Counted from the first letter of the stretch, positions 36,440 through 46,717 are shown. The stretch: 64,000 bases of DNA from JAAGZL01 sp050290785 (GCA_050290785.1 JBNKIR010000001.1:1-64000); one strand, 5' to 3'. Program-made: numbers and translations. Notes: generated from the letters alone by a model not told the origin.

Positions 36440-36988
36440 CTAGCTCTTGGATTCATCCAGTTCCATCCAATCGCCCGGTTGCAGAGCTCCCAGTCTCCAT
36501 TTGCCTATTCTGCTCCGTACCAGGCGCAGGGTAGGGTGTCCGATGGCTGCAGTCATGCGTCTGACCTGTCGATTGCGTCCTTCACGGATCTTTATCTCCA
36601 GCCATTGGGTGGGGATGTTTTTTCTGAAGCGGACCGGTGGGTCGCGTGGCCAGAGATCTGGTGGAGGGATGAGTTTGGCCTGGGCCGGTCTGGTCGCTCC
36701 GTCATTTAGCTCCAGTCCGTCTTGTAGTTGCTGCAGATCTTCCAGGGTGGGGATATTCTCGACCTGTACCAGATAGGTCTTCCAGGTCTTGTATCTGGGA
36801 TTGGCCAGACGGTGCTGCAGTTTGCCGTCATCAGTGAGGAGTAGAAGTCCCTCGCTGTCCCTGTCGAGGCGACCGGCAGGGTATACATCTTTGATGGAGA
36901 TGAAATCGGCGAGGGTGGGACGCCCTGTACTGTCGGTGAATTGGGTTAATACGCCGTAGGGTTTGTTGAATAGGATGATGCGCGACAT
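36440..36988 (-). CDS. rluE: 23S rRNA pseudouridine synthase RluE family
   Basis: The 182-aa protein belongs to the RsuA/RluE branch of pseudouridine synthases. The catalytic Asp lies in AGRLDRDSEGLLLLT, and the conserved REGRNRQVRRM motif is present. It lacks an S4 domain and is of RluE size. RluE modifies U2457 of 23S rRNA in E. coli. Position near mnmA supports RluE. Confidence 0.93.
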   Translation of the reverse strand: MSRIILFNKPYGVLTQFTDSTGRPTLADFISIKDVYPAGRLDRDSEGLLLLTDDGKLQHRLANPRYKTWKTYLVQVENIPTLEDLQQLQDGLELNDGATRPAQAKLIPPPDLWPRDPPVRFRKNIPTQWLEIKIREGRNRQVRRMTAAIGHPTLRLVRSRIGKWRLGALQPGDWMELDESKS

Positions 36989-37040
36989 GCCCTATAGGAT
37001 ATAGAAAAATGCCGCGCTTGTTACCCTTAAGATCGCAAGA

Positions 37041-37976
37041 TTACTTGCTGCTTTCCACCACAACCCGATTACGGCCGTTGTTCTTTGCGCGATACATGGC
37101 CTTGTCGACCCGCATGAAGATGGTCTCTGCGCTTTCATCTTCTTCCAAGGCTACCACACCCAAACTGGCCGTTATACGCAGTTCCAGATCCGGGAATACC
37201 TCCTGTTTCTCTATGTTCCTTCTCATCCTCTCTGCCAGCAGTGCGGCCCCGGTGAGATTGGTCCCATGCAGCAGTACCAGGAACTCCTCACCGCCAAATC
37301 TGAATATCATATCGGAATCTCGTACCGTATCTTCCGCAACGCGGGCCACTACGCGTAAGACATGATCTCCAATCAGATGTCCATACTGGTCATTTACTGA
37401 TTTGAAGTGATCGATATCCAGCAGGATCAGGGAGAGATGATGTCCATGACGGTTTGCCAGACCTATCTCCCGTTTCATGGCATTTTCCATGGCGGTGCGA
37501 TTCTTTACCCCGGTCAGCGGATCAGTGGTAGCGGATTGTAGCGCCTGTTGATAGAGCAGGGTGTTACGCAGGGGGTAGAGCAGGCCCGCGATCATGTTCT
37601 CGGTTATGGCAAGTTCACGTTCCTGAAATGCTGTTTCCCGATATAGGATAAATTTACCAAGATGCTGATCAGTTATCTTTAGGTCATAAGAGCAGTTGTG
37701 CTTGGCCAATTCACCCAGTCTTATATTTATCTTCAGCGCCTCATAATCGTAAGAGAGGCCGTTGAATGGGGTGTGTTTGCCTAGTTCGCGGGCAAAGAGC
37801 GCGATCAGCTCTCTAGGCTCGAGAGTCTTCTGCAGTATGCTTGCCAATTCCAGCATTTTCGGGTCAAGGTCATCCTTGATCTCCAAGTCATCCTGCATTT
37901 GATGTATCTGAGGCATCTGATCGCTGCTCCGATAGGCCGAGATGTGTTGAATCTGTGCTTCCATAATACATTCCAC
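37041..37976 (-). CDS. GGDEF diguanylate cyclase
   Basis: The 311-aa cytosolic protein has an N-terminal region of about 150 residues that looks like a degenerate GAF/PAS sensory fold (FNGLSYDYEALKINIRLGELA), then a GGDEF domain with RFGGEEFLVLL. The upstream inhibitory RxxD site is not evident. It should make c-di-GMP. A second in-frame ATG (37964) is an equally good start. It stands alone between rluE and yciK. Confidence 0.9.
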   Translation of the reverse strand: MECIMEAQIQHISAYRSSDQMPQIHQMQDDLEIKDDLDPKMLELASILQKTLEPRELIALFARELGKHTPFNGLSYDYEALKINIRLGELAKHNCSYDLKITDQHLGKFILYRETAFQERELAITENMIAGLLYPLRNTLLYQQALQSATTDPLTGVKNRTAMENAMKREIGLANRHGHHLSLILLDIDHFKSVNDQYGHLIGDHVLRVVARVAEDTVRDSDMIFRFGGEEFLVLLHGTNLTGAALLAERMRRNIEKQEVFPDLELRITASLGVVALEEDESAETIFMRVDKAMYRAKNNGRNRVVVESSK

Positions 37977-38123
37977 AGTGGCTATATATTCATGCAGATA
38001 TAAGCTAAAACCGTGCCACTATTGAATAAAATGCTTTAATTCAATATGTTATGCAGTATTATTACCCATGATGCAGCTTGAAGGACGATATTTTGACGCG
38101 TTAACAGGCGTTTTTTGCCGAAT

Positions 38124-38894
38124 TTAGCCGTCAGTGGGGAAAGGATCTTCCGCCTCGGCATCCACAGACATGCCGCTTTTGCCGATACTGTCCGGACCCA
38201 TCAGCCAGAGATAGAGGGGCATGAGCGATTCGGCCTGTTTTACGCTGTTTTTATCCTCACCAGGGTACGCCGTGGTCCTGAGGCTGGTACGGGTAGGTCC
38301 CGGGGCTATACTGTTTACACGTATCGCGCTACTGTCTCTGGTCTCTTCCGCCAATATCTGCATGAGCCCCTCGATACCGAATTTGGAAACCCCGTATGCC
38401 CCCCAGTACGCCTTGCCGGCCCTGCCGACGTGATCCGAGGTGAATAGTACAGAGGCATCATTCGCCTTGCGTAGTAGCGGAAGCAGGTTTTGGGTGAGCA
38501 GGAAGGGTGCGTTCAGGTTGGTCTGGATGACGCTGAGCCAGGTCTGGGGGTCATAATCGTCTATCCTGCTCAGTACCTTGAGTATGGCGGCATTGTGGAG
38601 CAGTCCCTCCAGGGAGCCGAACTCCTGGGACAGGGTCTCCGCCAGTTCATGAAAGTCGCGAGGGGTGGCGCCCTCCAGGTTCATTGGATAGATGGCGGGT
38701 TGGGCTCCACCCAGTTCCTCTATCTCGTCGTATACCTTCTCCAGTTTGGGTATGGTCCTTCCCAGGAGGATAACCGTGGCGCCATGGGTGGCGAATGTCT
38801 TGGCCGCCGTGCGTCCGATACCGTCGCCGGCCCCGGTTACCAGGATGGTTCTTCCATGCAGGAGATCTTGCGGAGGATTGTATTCAAACGTCAT
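38124..38894 (-). CDS. yciK: YciK-family short-chain dehydrogenase
   Basis: The 256-aa SDR has the cofactor motif TGAGDGIG, the HNAA segment and the catalytic YGVSK. It belongs to the YciK group of uncharacterised NAD(P)-dependent oxidoreductases. It is the last gene of a minus-strand cluster mtaD-ubiG-mupP-yciK, the same order as P. aeruginosa. The substrate is unknown. Confidence 0.9.
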   Translation of the reverse strand: MTFEYNPPQDLLHGRTILVTGAGDGIGRTAAKTFATHGATVILLGRTIPKLEKVYDEIEELGGAQPAIYPMNLEGATPRDFHELAETLSQEFGSLEGLLHNAAILKVLSRIDDYDPQTWLSVIQTNLNAPFLLTQNLLPLLRKANDASVLFTSDHVGRAGKAYWGAYGVSKFGIEGLMQILAEETRDSSAIRVNSIAPGPTRTSLRTTAYPGEDKNSVKQAESLMPLYLWLMGPDSIGKSGMSVDAEAEDPFPTDG

Positions 38895-38944
38895 TGGGTA
38901 CTTCTCGGTGGTTGTCTATTCGGATGGATGTCCATTATATCAGG

Positions 38945-39610
38945 TTAGTTATCTGGTGGATCCAACCAATCAAGTATATGGGACGGGTGCTCCACATAGC
39001 CGTCAGCCTCCCACTCTTCCGGATTATCCATGGCGTCGATATATCCGAACATCGCCACCAGGGTGGTGGTTCCGGCACTGTTGCCGGCCTCAATATCCCT
39101 CTTGGCGTCTCCCACAAAGATGCAGTCGGCGGGGTCATGGCCTCCGGCCACCATGCAGGCATGCAGGATCGGCTCCGGGTGGGGCTTGGAGTTTGCGGTT
39201 GTATCGCCGCTCACGATACATGCCGCCCGTTTGGTCATATCCAGTCTTTCCATGAGGGGGTTGGTCAGCCACTCAGGTTTGTTGGTCACTATGCCCCAGG
39301 GTATCTGCCGTGCCTCCAACTCCGCTATCAACTCTTCCATGCCGGGAAAGAGGGTGGTGTGTTGGCAGATGTTTTCGATATAGAACCCCAGCAACTCCTG
39401 GCGCAGTGGTTCGAATCGTTCGTCATCAGGTTCGATTCCGAACCCAATCCTTATCAGGGCGTAGCTGCCATGTGAGACTCCAGGCTGGATCTGTTCCAGG
39501 GACATGGCGGTCCTGCCATGTCGTTCCAGGGTCCGGTTCAGGGCATGGGCCAGATCCGGTGCGGTATCGGCAAAGGTGCCGTCCAGATCGAACAGGACTA
39601 TCTTAGCCAT
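38945..39610 (-). CDS. mupP: HAD phosphatase MupP / phosphoglycolate phosphatase-like
   Basis: The 221-aa HAD hydrolase has motif I DLDGTFADT, motif II VTNKPEW, and motif III/IV KPHPEPIL and VGDAKRDIEAG. Databases often call this Gph. In Pseudomonas the gene between ubiG and yciK is MupP, which dephosphorylates N-acetylmuramate 6-phosphate in peptidoglycan recycling; the same context here favours MupP. It overlaps ubiG by 8 bp. Confidence 0.85.
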   Translation of the reverse strand: MAKIVLFDLDGTFADTAPDLAHALNRTLERHGRTAMSLEQIQPGVSHGSYALIRIGFGIEPDDERFEPLRQELLGFYIENICQHTTLFPGMEELIAELEARQIPWGIVTNKPEWLTNPLMERLDMTKRAACIVSGDTTANSKPHPEPILHACMVAGGHDPADCIFVGDAKRDIEAGNSAGTTTLVAMFGYIDAMDNPEEWEADGYVEHPSHILDWLDPPDN

Positions 39611-40319
39611 TACCTTCCTTTACTGTGCACACCATGTAGTTCACATCCACGCCCGATGAAAGTTTGTAGGTCTGTGTGAGTGGGTTATAGCTGAGTCCGG
39701 TGATTTCAGTGGTCTTCAGATCCGCCGCCCTGATCCATCGGTCCAGTTCTGATGGCCGGATGAATTTTTCATAATCGTGGGTGCCTTTCGGCAACATACG
39801 CAGGATATATTCAGCGCCCACGATGGCAAACAGGTAAGACTTGGGGTTGCGATTCAGGGTGGAGAAGAACAGCTTGCCGCCTGGCTTGGCCAGTCTGGCG
39901 CATGCGATGATTACGGATGATGGATCCGGTACATGTTCCAGCATCTCCATGCAGGTGACAACATCGTAGGACCCTGGCTGTTCCTCAGCCAGTTGTTCCA
40001 CCGGTATGCGTCTATATTCCACCTCCAGTCCAGACTCCAGCAGATGGAGCCTGGCCACGGATAGTGGCGCTTCTCCCATGTCGATGCCGGTGACAGTGGC
40101 CCCGCGCGCCGCCATGCTCTCGGACAGGATGCCGCCGCCGCAGCCGACGTCCAGTACCTTTTTCCCTTCAAGACCGACACGCTGATCTATATAGTCGAGA
40201 CGCAGTGGGTTGATCTCATGCAGAGGTTTAAACTCACTGTTCGGGTCCCACCAGCGCGATGCCAGTTGTTCGAACTTATTGATCTCTTCATGATCGACGT
40301 TGTGCGCTTTGCTTGTCAT
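39603..40319 (-). CDS. ubiG: UbiG, ubiquinone biosynthesis O-methyltransferase
   Basis: UbiG carries out both O-methylations of ubiquinone synthesis. The 238-aa protein has the SAM motif VLDVGCGGGILSESMA, the N-terminal EINKFEQLASRWWDP and the PKGTHDYEKFI segment that are specific to UbiG. It overlaps mupP and lies 5 bp after mtaD, so the cluster is a tight operon. Confidence 0.96.
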   Translation of the reverse strand: MTSKAHNVDHEEINKFEQLASRWWDPNSEFKPLHEINPLRLDYIDQRVGLEGKKVLDVGCGGGILSESMAARGATVTGIDMGEAPLSVARLHLLESGLEVEYRRIPVEQLAEEQPGSYDVVTCMEMLEHVPDPSSVIIACARLAKPGGKLFFSTLNRNPKSYLFAIVGAEYILRMLPKGTHDYEKFIRPSELDRWIRAADLKTTEITGLSYNPLTQTYKLSSGVDVNYMVCTVKEGNG

Positions 40320-40324
40320 GCTAA

Positions 40325-41638
40325 CTATGCCTGCTCTTTAATGTTGTTCTGCCAGCGGGCAGAATCGGCCAATATCCGGTCGTGGTCAAGGGTGGTCAAT
40401 TCGCCGTCTTTCACCATCTCTCTCCCGGCGATCCATACATCAGACACCATACTGCGACTGCTGGCATATACCAGTTGGGAAATGGGGTGATAGATGGGTT
40501 GTGCTTCGATACTTCCCAGGTCCACCGCAGTGATATCGGCATATTTACCCACCTCCAGGGATCCGGTCTCTTCGGATATACCCAAGGCGACAGCACCGTT
40601 GTAGGTGGCCATGCGCAGGGCGGTGGCCGCCGGCAGGGCGCTGGCGTCACCGGCCACACCCTTGGCCAGGAGCGCCGCTGTGCGCATCTCGCTGAACATG
40701 TCCAGGTCGTTGTTGCTGGCGGCGCTGTCGGTTCCCAGGGCCAGATTTATGCCGGTCTGCAGCATCCTGGCGCTGGGGCAGAATCCGCTGGCCAGTTTCA
40801 GATTGGATTCCGGGCAGTGCACGGCATTTGCCCCTGACTGGGCGAACAGCTCTATCTCATCCTCCTGCAGCTGTGTCATGTGTACGGCTACGAGAGAGGG
40901 AGATAGCAGTCCCAGGTCATTGAGACGCTGTATGGGCCTCACTCCGTACTTATCCAGACCCTGATTGACCTCATCCTTGGTCTCATGCAGGTGGATGTGG
41001 ATCTGCATCCCCAACTCATCGGCCAGGGTGCGGATCTGGCTCAGCGGTTCATCCGATACCGAATATGGTGCATGGGGGGCGAAGGCCGTGGTGATTAGCG
41101 GGTGCTTGCGGTAGTGATCATGCACCTCAATGCCCTTATGCAGGTATTCGTCGCTGTTGCCGGCCCAGGCGGAGGGGAAATCGATCATGATCAGACCCAC
41201 CACCGCACGCATCCCGGCATCGGCACAGACCCTTGCAGTGACGTCCGGATAGAAATACATATCGTTGAAACAGGTGATGCCGCCGCGCATCATCTCTGCG
41301 ATGGCGTGTCTGGTGCCGTCGGCCACAAACTCTTCGTTGACCCATTTCTGTTCCGCAGGCCAGATGTGATCATTCAGCCAGGTCATGAGCGGCAGATCGT
41401 CGGCCAGACCCCGTAGCAGGTTCATGCTGGCATGGGTATGGGCGTTTATCAGTCCTGGTATCAGGGCGTGGGAGGGCAGTTGGTGTCTGGTCTCGGCCTG
41501 GTACTTGCCCGCATCTGCAGTGGGCAGGATATCGTGGATGCGTCCGTCGTGGATGGCTATGGAGTGGTACTCCAGTACATGGTCATGGGGATTCACCGGT
41601 ATCACCCAGCGGGCATCAATAAGGGTATCTATGTTCAA
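40325..41638 (-). CDS. mtaD: MtaD-like 5'-methylthioadenosine/S-adenosylhomocysteine deaminase
   Basis: The 437-aa TRZ/ATZ-family amidohydrolase has metal ligands in NAHTHASMNLLRG, HIHLHE and GTDSAASN. In P. aeruginosa the homologue deaminates methylthioadenosine to methylthioinosine for methionine salvage. It is divergent from mtnA, an enzyme of the same pathway, as in Pseudomonas. Deamination of S-adenosylhomocysteine is possible as well. Confidence 0.9.
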   Translation of the reverse strand: MNIDTLIDARWVIPVNPHDHVLEYHSIAIHDGRIHDILPTADAGKYQAETRHQLPSHALIPGLINAHTHASMNLLRGLADDLPLMTWLNDHIWPAEQKWVNEEFVADGTRHAIAEMMRGGITCFNDMYFYPDVTARVCADAGMRAVVGLIMIDFPSAWAGNSDEYLHKGIEVHDHYRKHPLITTAFAPHAPYSVSDEPLSQIRTLADELGMQIHIHLHETKDEVNQGLDKYGVRPIQRLNDLGLLSPSLVAVHMTQLQEDEIELFAQSGANAVHCPESNLKLASGFCPSARMLQTGINLALGTDSAASNNDLDMFSEMRTAALLAKGVAGDASALPAATALRMATYNGAVALGISEETGSLEVGKYADITAVDLGSIEAQPIYHPISQLVYASSRSMVSDVWIAGREMVKDGELTTLDHDRILADSARWQNNIKEQA

Positions 41639-41717
41639 ACTGTCGCCTTTATTTCTGATTGGTGGTCTGATGCTTTAAAATGTGCAGTATAAATAAAAAC
41701 GTAGGAACCTACTAAAT

Positions 41718-42779
41718 ATGCAACCCATGCCGCTGAATATCCGTGCGGACGCCGACAAGGCGATCGTCTGGTGTAATGACCGTCTCTATCTCCTGGATCA
41801 GAGGATCCTGCCAAACGAAGAGCTGTATCTGGAGCTACAGAGCGCTGAGGCCACGGCACAGGCCATAACCGATATGGTGGTGCGTGGCGCCCCCGCGATA
41901 GGTATCACTGCCGCGTTTGGCGTGGTGTTGGCGGCCCGTACCAGCTATCAGAAAAACGGATCCGGCTGGAAAGATGGGATGCAGGGGGCGATCGGTACCC
42001 TGGCCGCATCCCGTCCCACTGCGGTAAACCTGTTTTGGGCCCTGGAGCGCATGCAGAGGATGATTGAGGGGATGGATGCAGGCGATCCCGCGCCCATCCT
42101 GCTGCAGGAGGCGATGCAGATCCATCAGGAGGATATAGACGCCAACCGCACCATGGGGGACCTGGGCGCAGCTCTGATCGAGTCCACCACATCCGTCATC
42201 ACCCACTGCAATGCAGGCGCCCTGGCTACGGGCGGTTATGGAACCGCTCTGGGTGTCATCAGAAGCGCCTGGAGAGACGGCAAGATAGAAGCTGTCTATG
42301 CCGATGAGACCCGTCCCTGGTTGCAGGGGTCGCGTCTCACCGCCTGGGAGTTGCATAAGGACCATATCCCGGTCACCCTGCTAACAGATAGCAGCGCCGC
42401 CAGCCGCATGCGTGCCGGCGGTATCGGTTGGGTTATAGTGGGGTCAGACCGCATCGCGGCGAACGGTGATGTGGCCAACAAGATCGGCACCTATAGTCTG
42501 GCCGTCGCGGCCAAGCACCATGGGGTCAAGGTGATGGTGGCGGCTCCTACATCCACCATTGACATGTCTGTTGCCTCAGGAGAGGAGATCCCCATCGAGT
42601 TCCGCGACCCGGATGAGGTGTTGATGTGTGGGGGCAAACGGCTCGGTGCGGCCGGGGTGGATGCATGGAATCCGGTGTTCGATGTGACCCCCGCAGCCCT
42701 GGTGGACGCGATCGTCACGGAAAAGGGTGTTGTCCACTCGCCAAACGCAAAAAAGATGCAGGAATTGATGGCTTCCTGA
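41718..42779 (+). CDS. mtnA: Methylthioribose-1-phosphate isomerase MtnA
   Basis: MtnA isomerises methylthioribose 1-phosphate to methylthioribulose 1-phosphate in methionine salvage. The 353-aa protein has RGAPAIGITAAFG near the N-terminus, the catalytic cysteine in THCNAGALATGG and the Asp in GSDRIAANGDVANKIGTY, all typical of the eIF2B-like family. A 79-bp divergent region to mtaD should carry both promoters. Confidence 0.95.
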   Translation: MQPMPLNIRADADKAIVWCNDRLYLLDQRILPNEELYLELQSAEATAQAITDMVVRGAPAIGITAAFGVVLAARTSYQKNGSGWKDGMQGAIGTLAASRPTAVNLFWALERMQRMIEGMDAGDPAPILLQEAMQIHQEDIDANRTMGDLGAALIESTTSVITHCNAGALATGGYGTALGVIRSAWRDGKIEAVYADETRPWLQGSRLTAWELHKDHIPVTLLTDSSAASRMRAGGIGWVIVGSDRIAANGDVANKIGTYSLAVAAKHHGVKVMVAAPTSTIDMSVASGEEIPIEFRDPDEVLMCGGKRLGAAGVDAWNPVFDVTPAALVDAIVTEKGVVHSPNAKKMQELMAS

Positions 42780-42840
42780 TTCAGAGGCCATCAAAAGCGA
42801 TTTCAGACGTTATTTTTTCAAGCAGCACTCACCCTAAATG

Positions 42841-42849
42841 TGTTATGAT
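42841..42849 (+). promoter_or_regulatory. Candidate extended -10 promoter of gyrA
   Basis: TGTTATGAT fits an extended -10 (TGN-TATGAT) about 100 bp upstream of the gyrA ATG, in the 173-bp gap after mtnA. No good -35 is seen at 16-18 bp. The prediction is by pattern only. Confidence 0.4.
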
Positions 42850-42952
42850 TTGCCGCTGTTATTCGTGCTGAATGCTGGTCACCCGGTATTTCCTGCACAG
42901 GGCCTAATAGAGTGAGGATCAGGCGCATGCAGGCGCCGATTTGTAGAAGTTC

Positions 42953-45523
42953 ATGACAGAGTTCGCCAAAGAAGTATTACCCGTAAATCTAGAAGACGAG
43001 ATGCAGCACTCCTATCTCGAATACGCCATGAGCGTAATCGTGGGGCGTGCCCTGCCAGATGTCAGAGACGGTCTGAAACCGGTCCACCGGCGAGTCCTGT
43101 TCGCCATGAGTGAACTGGGAAATGACTGGAACAAACCATACAAGAAATCGGCCAGGGTGGTGGGTGACGTGATCGGTAAATATCACCCCCACGGTGATAC
43201 CGCCGTGTACGACACCATCGTGCGTATGGCCCAGCCCTTTTCACTGCGTTACATGTTGGTGGATGGGCAGGGTAACTTCGGTTCGGTAGACGGGGACGCC
43301 CCGGCCGCCATGCGTTATACCGAGGTGCGCATGGCCAGGATCGCCCACAGCATGTTGGACGATCTGGACAAGGATACGGTCGAATACACCCTGAACTACG
43401 ACGAGTCAGAGCGGGAACCGATGGTCCTCCCGGCCCGCTTCCCCAATCTGCTGGTCAACGGCTCTGCCGGTATTGCGGTGGGTATGGCGACCAATATTCC
43501 GCCACACAACCTTACCGAGACCATCAACGGCTGTATCGCCCTGATCGATAGGCCAGAGACCACGGTCGAGGAGTTGATGCAGCATATCCCAGGGCCTGAC
43601 TTTCCTACCGCCGCACTGATCAACGGTGCCCAGGGGATCTATGACGCCTACAAGACCGGGCGCGGCCGGGTCTATATCCGAGCCAGGAGCAGTGTCGAGG
43701 AGTATGACTCCGGTAATCGTCAACGCATCGTTATCACGGAACTGCCGTATCAGGTCAACAAGGCCAGATTGCTGGAGAAGATCGCTGAACTGGTAAAGGA
43801 CAAACGCATCGAGGGTATCAGCGGAATAAGGGATGAGTCGGACAAGGACGGCATGCGGATGGTGATAGAGCTGCGCCGCGGAGAGGTCTCCGAGGTGGTG
43901 CTGAATAATCTTTATCAGCATACCCAACTGCAGAGTGTGTTCGGTATCAACATGGTGGCCCTGGTGGACGGTCAGCCGCGTCTGTTGAACCTGAAGCAGA
44001 TGCTGGAGTATTTCATTCGCCATCGGCGGGAAGTGGTTACCAGACGGACCCTGTTCGAACTGGGTAAGGCCAGGGACCGTGCCCACATATTGGAAGGTCT
44101 GGCGGTGGCGCTGGCCAATATCGATGAGGTGATCGCCCTGATCAAGGCGGCCAGCAGTCCGGCCGAGGCCAAACAGGAGTTGTTGGCGCGTCACTGGCAG
44201 TCCGGTACCGTGGAGTCCATGCTGGCGCGGGCCGGTTCCGATGCATCCAAGCCTCAGGGGCTTGAGCCTCATTACGGTCTAGGTCCTGAGGGTTATCTCC
44301 TTACCGAGGTGCAGGCCCAGGCCATCCTGGATCTCAGGCTGCACCGCCTAACCGGTCTGGAGCAGGATAAGATCCTGAGCGAATATGGCGAGATCCTGGA
44401 CCGGATTGAGTACCTGCTGGATATACTATCCAATGCCGGGCGTCTGATGCAGGTGATCAAGGATGAACTGGTGGAGATGCGGGAACAGTATGGCGATGTA
44501 CGTCGTACCGAGATCATGGAGTCGCATCTGGATCTGACCCTGGAAGACCTGATTACGGAAGAGGATGTGGTGGTGACCCTGTCCCATGCCGGTTATGCCA
44601 AGGCCCAGCCCATGGATGTGTATCAGGCCCAACGCCGGGGCGGTAAGGGTAAATCCGCCACCACCACCAGGGATGAGGACTTTGTGGATCAGCTGTTTGT
44701 GGCCAATACCCACGACACCATCCTCTGTTTCTCGAATCGCGGCCGTGTCTACTGGCTTAAGGTGTACCAGCTTCCGCAGGCGAGTCGCGGGGCCAGGGGC
44801 AAACCGATCAACAACATCCTTCCGCTGGAGGAGGGAGAACGTATCAATGCGGTCCTGCCGATCAGGGAGTACAGTGAAGATCTGTTTGTCTTTATGGCCA
44901 CCAGTTCCGGTACGGTCAAAAAGACCGAACTGGTGAATTTTTCCCGCCCACGGGCCAGCGGCATCATAGCCGTGGATCTGAGAGATGATGATCAGCTGAT
45001 CGGGGTGGCCATCACCGATGGCAGCAAGGATGTTATGCTGTTTACTACCGCGGGCAAGGCGATAAGGTTCAACGAATCACATGTACGTCCCATGGGGCGC
45101 ACCGCCTGTGGTGTCAGGGGTGTAAAGCTGGCCGATGGGCAGTCTGTTATCTCTCTGATCATCGCCGAGGAAGATAAGACCGTGCTTACCGTCACCGAAA
45201 ACGGATTCGGGAAACGCACCGATCTGGATCAATACGCACCCAAGGGACGTGGTGGCATGGGCATGATATCCATCAAGACCTCAGAGCGTAACGGTTGTCA
45301 GGTCGGGGCCGAACTGGTGGACAATGATGACGAGGTGATGTTGATCACCGATGGCGGTACTCTAGTCAGGATCAGGGTGTCAGATGTCTCGATTATGGGG
45401 CGCGACACCCAGGGTGTGAAGGTCATCAATGTCAGCGATGGAGAGCGCCTCATAGGGATTGAACGTATCGCTTCAATGGATTCGGATGAGGACGAGGATA
45501 CAGAAGCGGAAGCGGAAGAATGA
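42953..45523 (+). CDS. gyrA: DNA gyrase subunit A
   Basis: The 856-aa breakage-reunion subunit has the catalytic Tyr122 (AMRYTEVRM), the quinolone region with Thr83 and Asp87 (GDTAVYD), and the C-terminal pinwheel beginning with the GyrA box QRRGGKGK. Thr83 is the Pseudomonas-type wild-type residue (E. coli has Ser), so no quinolone-resistance change is evident. An acidic C-terminal tail (DEDEDTEAEAEE) is typical. Confidence 0.98.
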   Translation: MTEFAKEVLPVNLEDEMQHSYLEYAMSVIVGRALPDVRDGLKPVHRRVLFAMSELGNDWNKPYKKSARVVGDVIGKYHPHGDTAVYDTIVRMAQPFSLRYMLVDGQGNFGSVDGDAPAAMRYTEVRMARIAHSMLDDLDKDTVEYTLNYDESEREPMVLPARFPNLLVNGSAGIAVGMATNIPPHNLTETINGCIALIDRPETTVEELMQHIPGPDFPTAALINGAQGIYDAYKTGRGRVYIRARSSVEEYDSGNRQRIVITELPYQVNKARLLEKIAELVKDKRIEGISGIRDESDKDGMRMVIELRRGEVSEVVLNNLYQHTQLQSVFGINMVALVDGQPRLLNLKQMLEYFIRHRREVVTRRTLFELGKARDRAHILEGLAVALANIDEVIALIKAASSPAEAKQELLARHWQSGTVESMLARAGSDASKPQGLEPHYGLGPEGYLLTEVQAQAILDLRLHRLTGLEQDKILSEYGEILDRIEYLLDILSNAGRLMQVIKDELVEMREQYGDVRRTEIMESHLDLTLEDLITEEDVVVTLSHAGYAKAQPMDVYQAQRRGGKGKSATTTRDEDFVDQLFVANTHDTILCFSNRGRVYWLKVYQLPQASRGARGKPINNILPLEEGERINAVLPIREYSEDLFVFMATSSGTVKKTELVNFSRPRASGIIAVDLRDDDQLIGVAITDGSKDVMLFTTAGKAIRFNESHVRPMGRTACGVRGVKLADGQSVISLIIAEEDKTVLTVTENGFGKRTDLDQYAPKGRGGMGMISIKTSERNGCQVGAELVDNDDEVMLITDGGTLVRIRVSDVSIMGRDTQGVKVINVSDGERLIGIERIASMDSDEDEDTEAEAEE

Positions 45524-45583
45524 GGCCAACCAGTTTTTTAACCAAATTCACTTTAAAAAAATAATCTTGGAGATCTTATAAAC

Positions 45584-46666
45584 ATGTCCAGAGTATACAA
45601 TTTCAGCGCTGGTCCGGCGGTGCTTCCACAAGAGGTATTACAACAGGCGAAAGATGAAATGCTCGACTGGCATGGATGCGGAATGTCTGTGATGGAGATG
45701 AGTCACCGTGGTGCTGAGTTCAGCTCCATAGCCGCTGAGGCCGAGGCCGATCTGCGCGAGTTGATGGGCATTCCCGATGACTACAAGGTCATGTTCCTGC
45801 AGGGTGGCGCATCCTCCCAGTTTGCAGCAATCCCCATGAATCTCCTGCGCGGCAGGAAAGGTGCCGACTATATCAATACCGGATCCTGGTCCAAGAAGGC
45901 CATCGCTGAGGCCAAGCGCTATTGTGAGGTGAATGTTGCCGCCACCACCGAGGAGTCGAAGTTTACCACTACCCCGGATCAGGGTGATCTCAGCCTATCC
46001 GCCGATGCGGCCTATGTACACTACACCCCGAATGAGACCATCCAGGGTGTGGAGTTTCCATATATTCCGGATACGGGAGATGTGCCTCTGATCGCAGATA
46101 TGTCTTCCAACATCCTGTCACGTCCGGTGGATGTCTCCAGATTTGGGATGATCTACGCCGGGGCTCAGAAGAACATAGGTCCGGCCGGTTTGAGTGTAGT
46201 CATCATAAGAGAGGATCTCCTGGGGGACGTGTTGCCGGAGACACCTACCATGTTCAATTATGCGATCATGGCTGAGGGTGGCTCCATGTATAACACACCG
46301 CCCACCTATAGCTGGTATCTGGCCGGGCTGGTGTTCAAGTGGCTGAAAAAGAATGGTGGGTTGCAGGCCATGGCCCAGGTGAATGAGCGCAAGGCGGCCA
46401 AACTCTATGCCGCAATCGATGCATCCGGTTTCTACAGCAATCCGGTTGAAACCAACAGCCGTTCCTGGATGAACGTCCCATTCGTTCTGGCCAACTCCGA
46501 ACTGGATGCCACCTTCCTGAGCGAGGCGAAAGAGGCCGGATTGGTAACCCTAAAAGGCCACAGATCCGTAGGTGGTATGCGTGCCAGCATCTATAACGCC
46601 ATGCCTGAGCAGGGTGTCGATGCCTTGATAGGGTTTATGGCAGACTTCGAAAAACGCAACGGCTAA
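45584..46666 (+). CDS. serC: Phosphoserine aminotransferase SerC
   Basis: SerC is a PLP enzyme of serine and pyridoxine synthesis. The 360-aa protein begins RVYNFSAGPAVLP and has the PLP lysine in YAGAQKNIGPAGL. TTGGAGAT is present before the ATG. It begins the amino-acid and aromatic block gyrA-serC-serA-pheA-hisC-tyrA-aroA known from Pseudomonas, apart from serA. Confidence 0.97.
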   Translation: MSRVYNFSAGPAVLPQEVLQQAKDEMLDWHGCGMSVMEMSHRGAEFSSIAAEAEADLRELMGIPDDYKVMFLQGGASSQFAAIPMNLLRGRKGADYINTGSWSKKAIAEAKRYCEVNVAATTEESKFTTTPDQGDLSLSADAAYVHYTPNETIQGVEFPYIPDTGDVPLIADMSSNILSRPVDVSRFGMIYAGAQKNIGPAGLSVVIIREDLLGDVLPETPTMFNYAIMAEGGSMYNTPPTYSWYLAGLVFKWLKKNGGLQAMAQVNERKAAKLYAAIDASGFYSNPVETNSRSWMNVPFVLANSELDATFLSEAKEAGLVTLKGHRSVGGMRASIYNAMPEQGVDALIGFMADFEKRNG

Positions 46667-46717
46667 CTAGAAACCGCCGCAGATAAGCGGTAAAGAACAA
46701 ATAATAGGTAGAGAATA

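Noticed and set aside
43199..43213. Thr83 in GyrA as a quinolone-resistance mutation
   Set aside because: Thr at this position is wild type in Pseudomonas and many gammaproteobacteria.
43406..44272. Long minus-strand ORF (288 codons) inside gyrA
   Set aside because: Antisense shadow of gyrA; composition follows from the GC-rich codon pattern of the gene.
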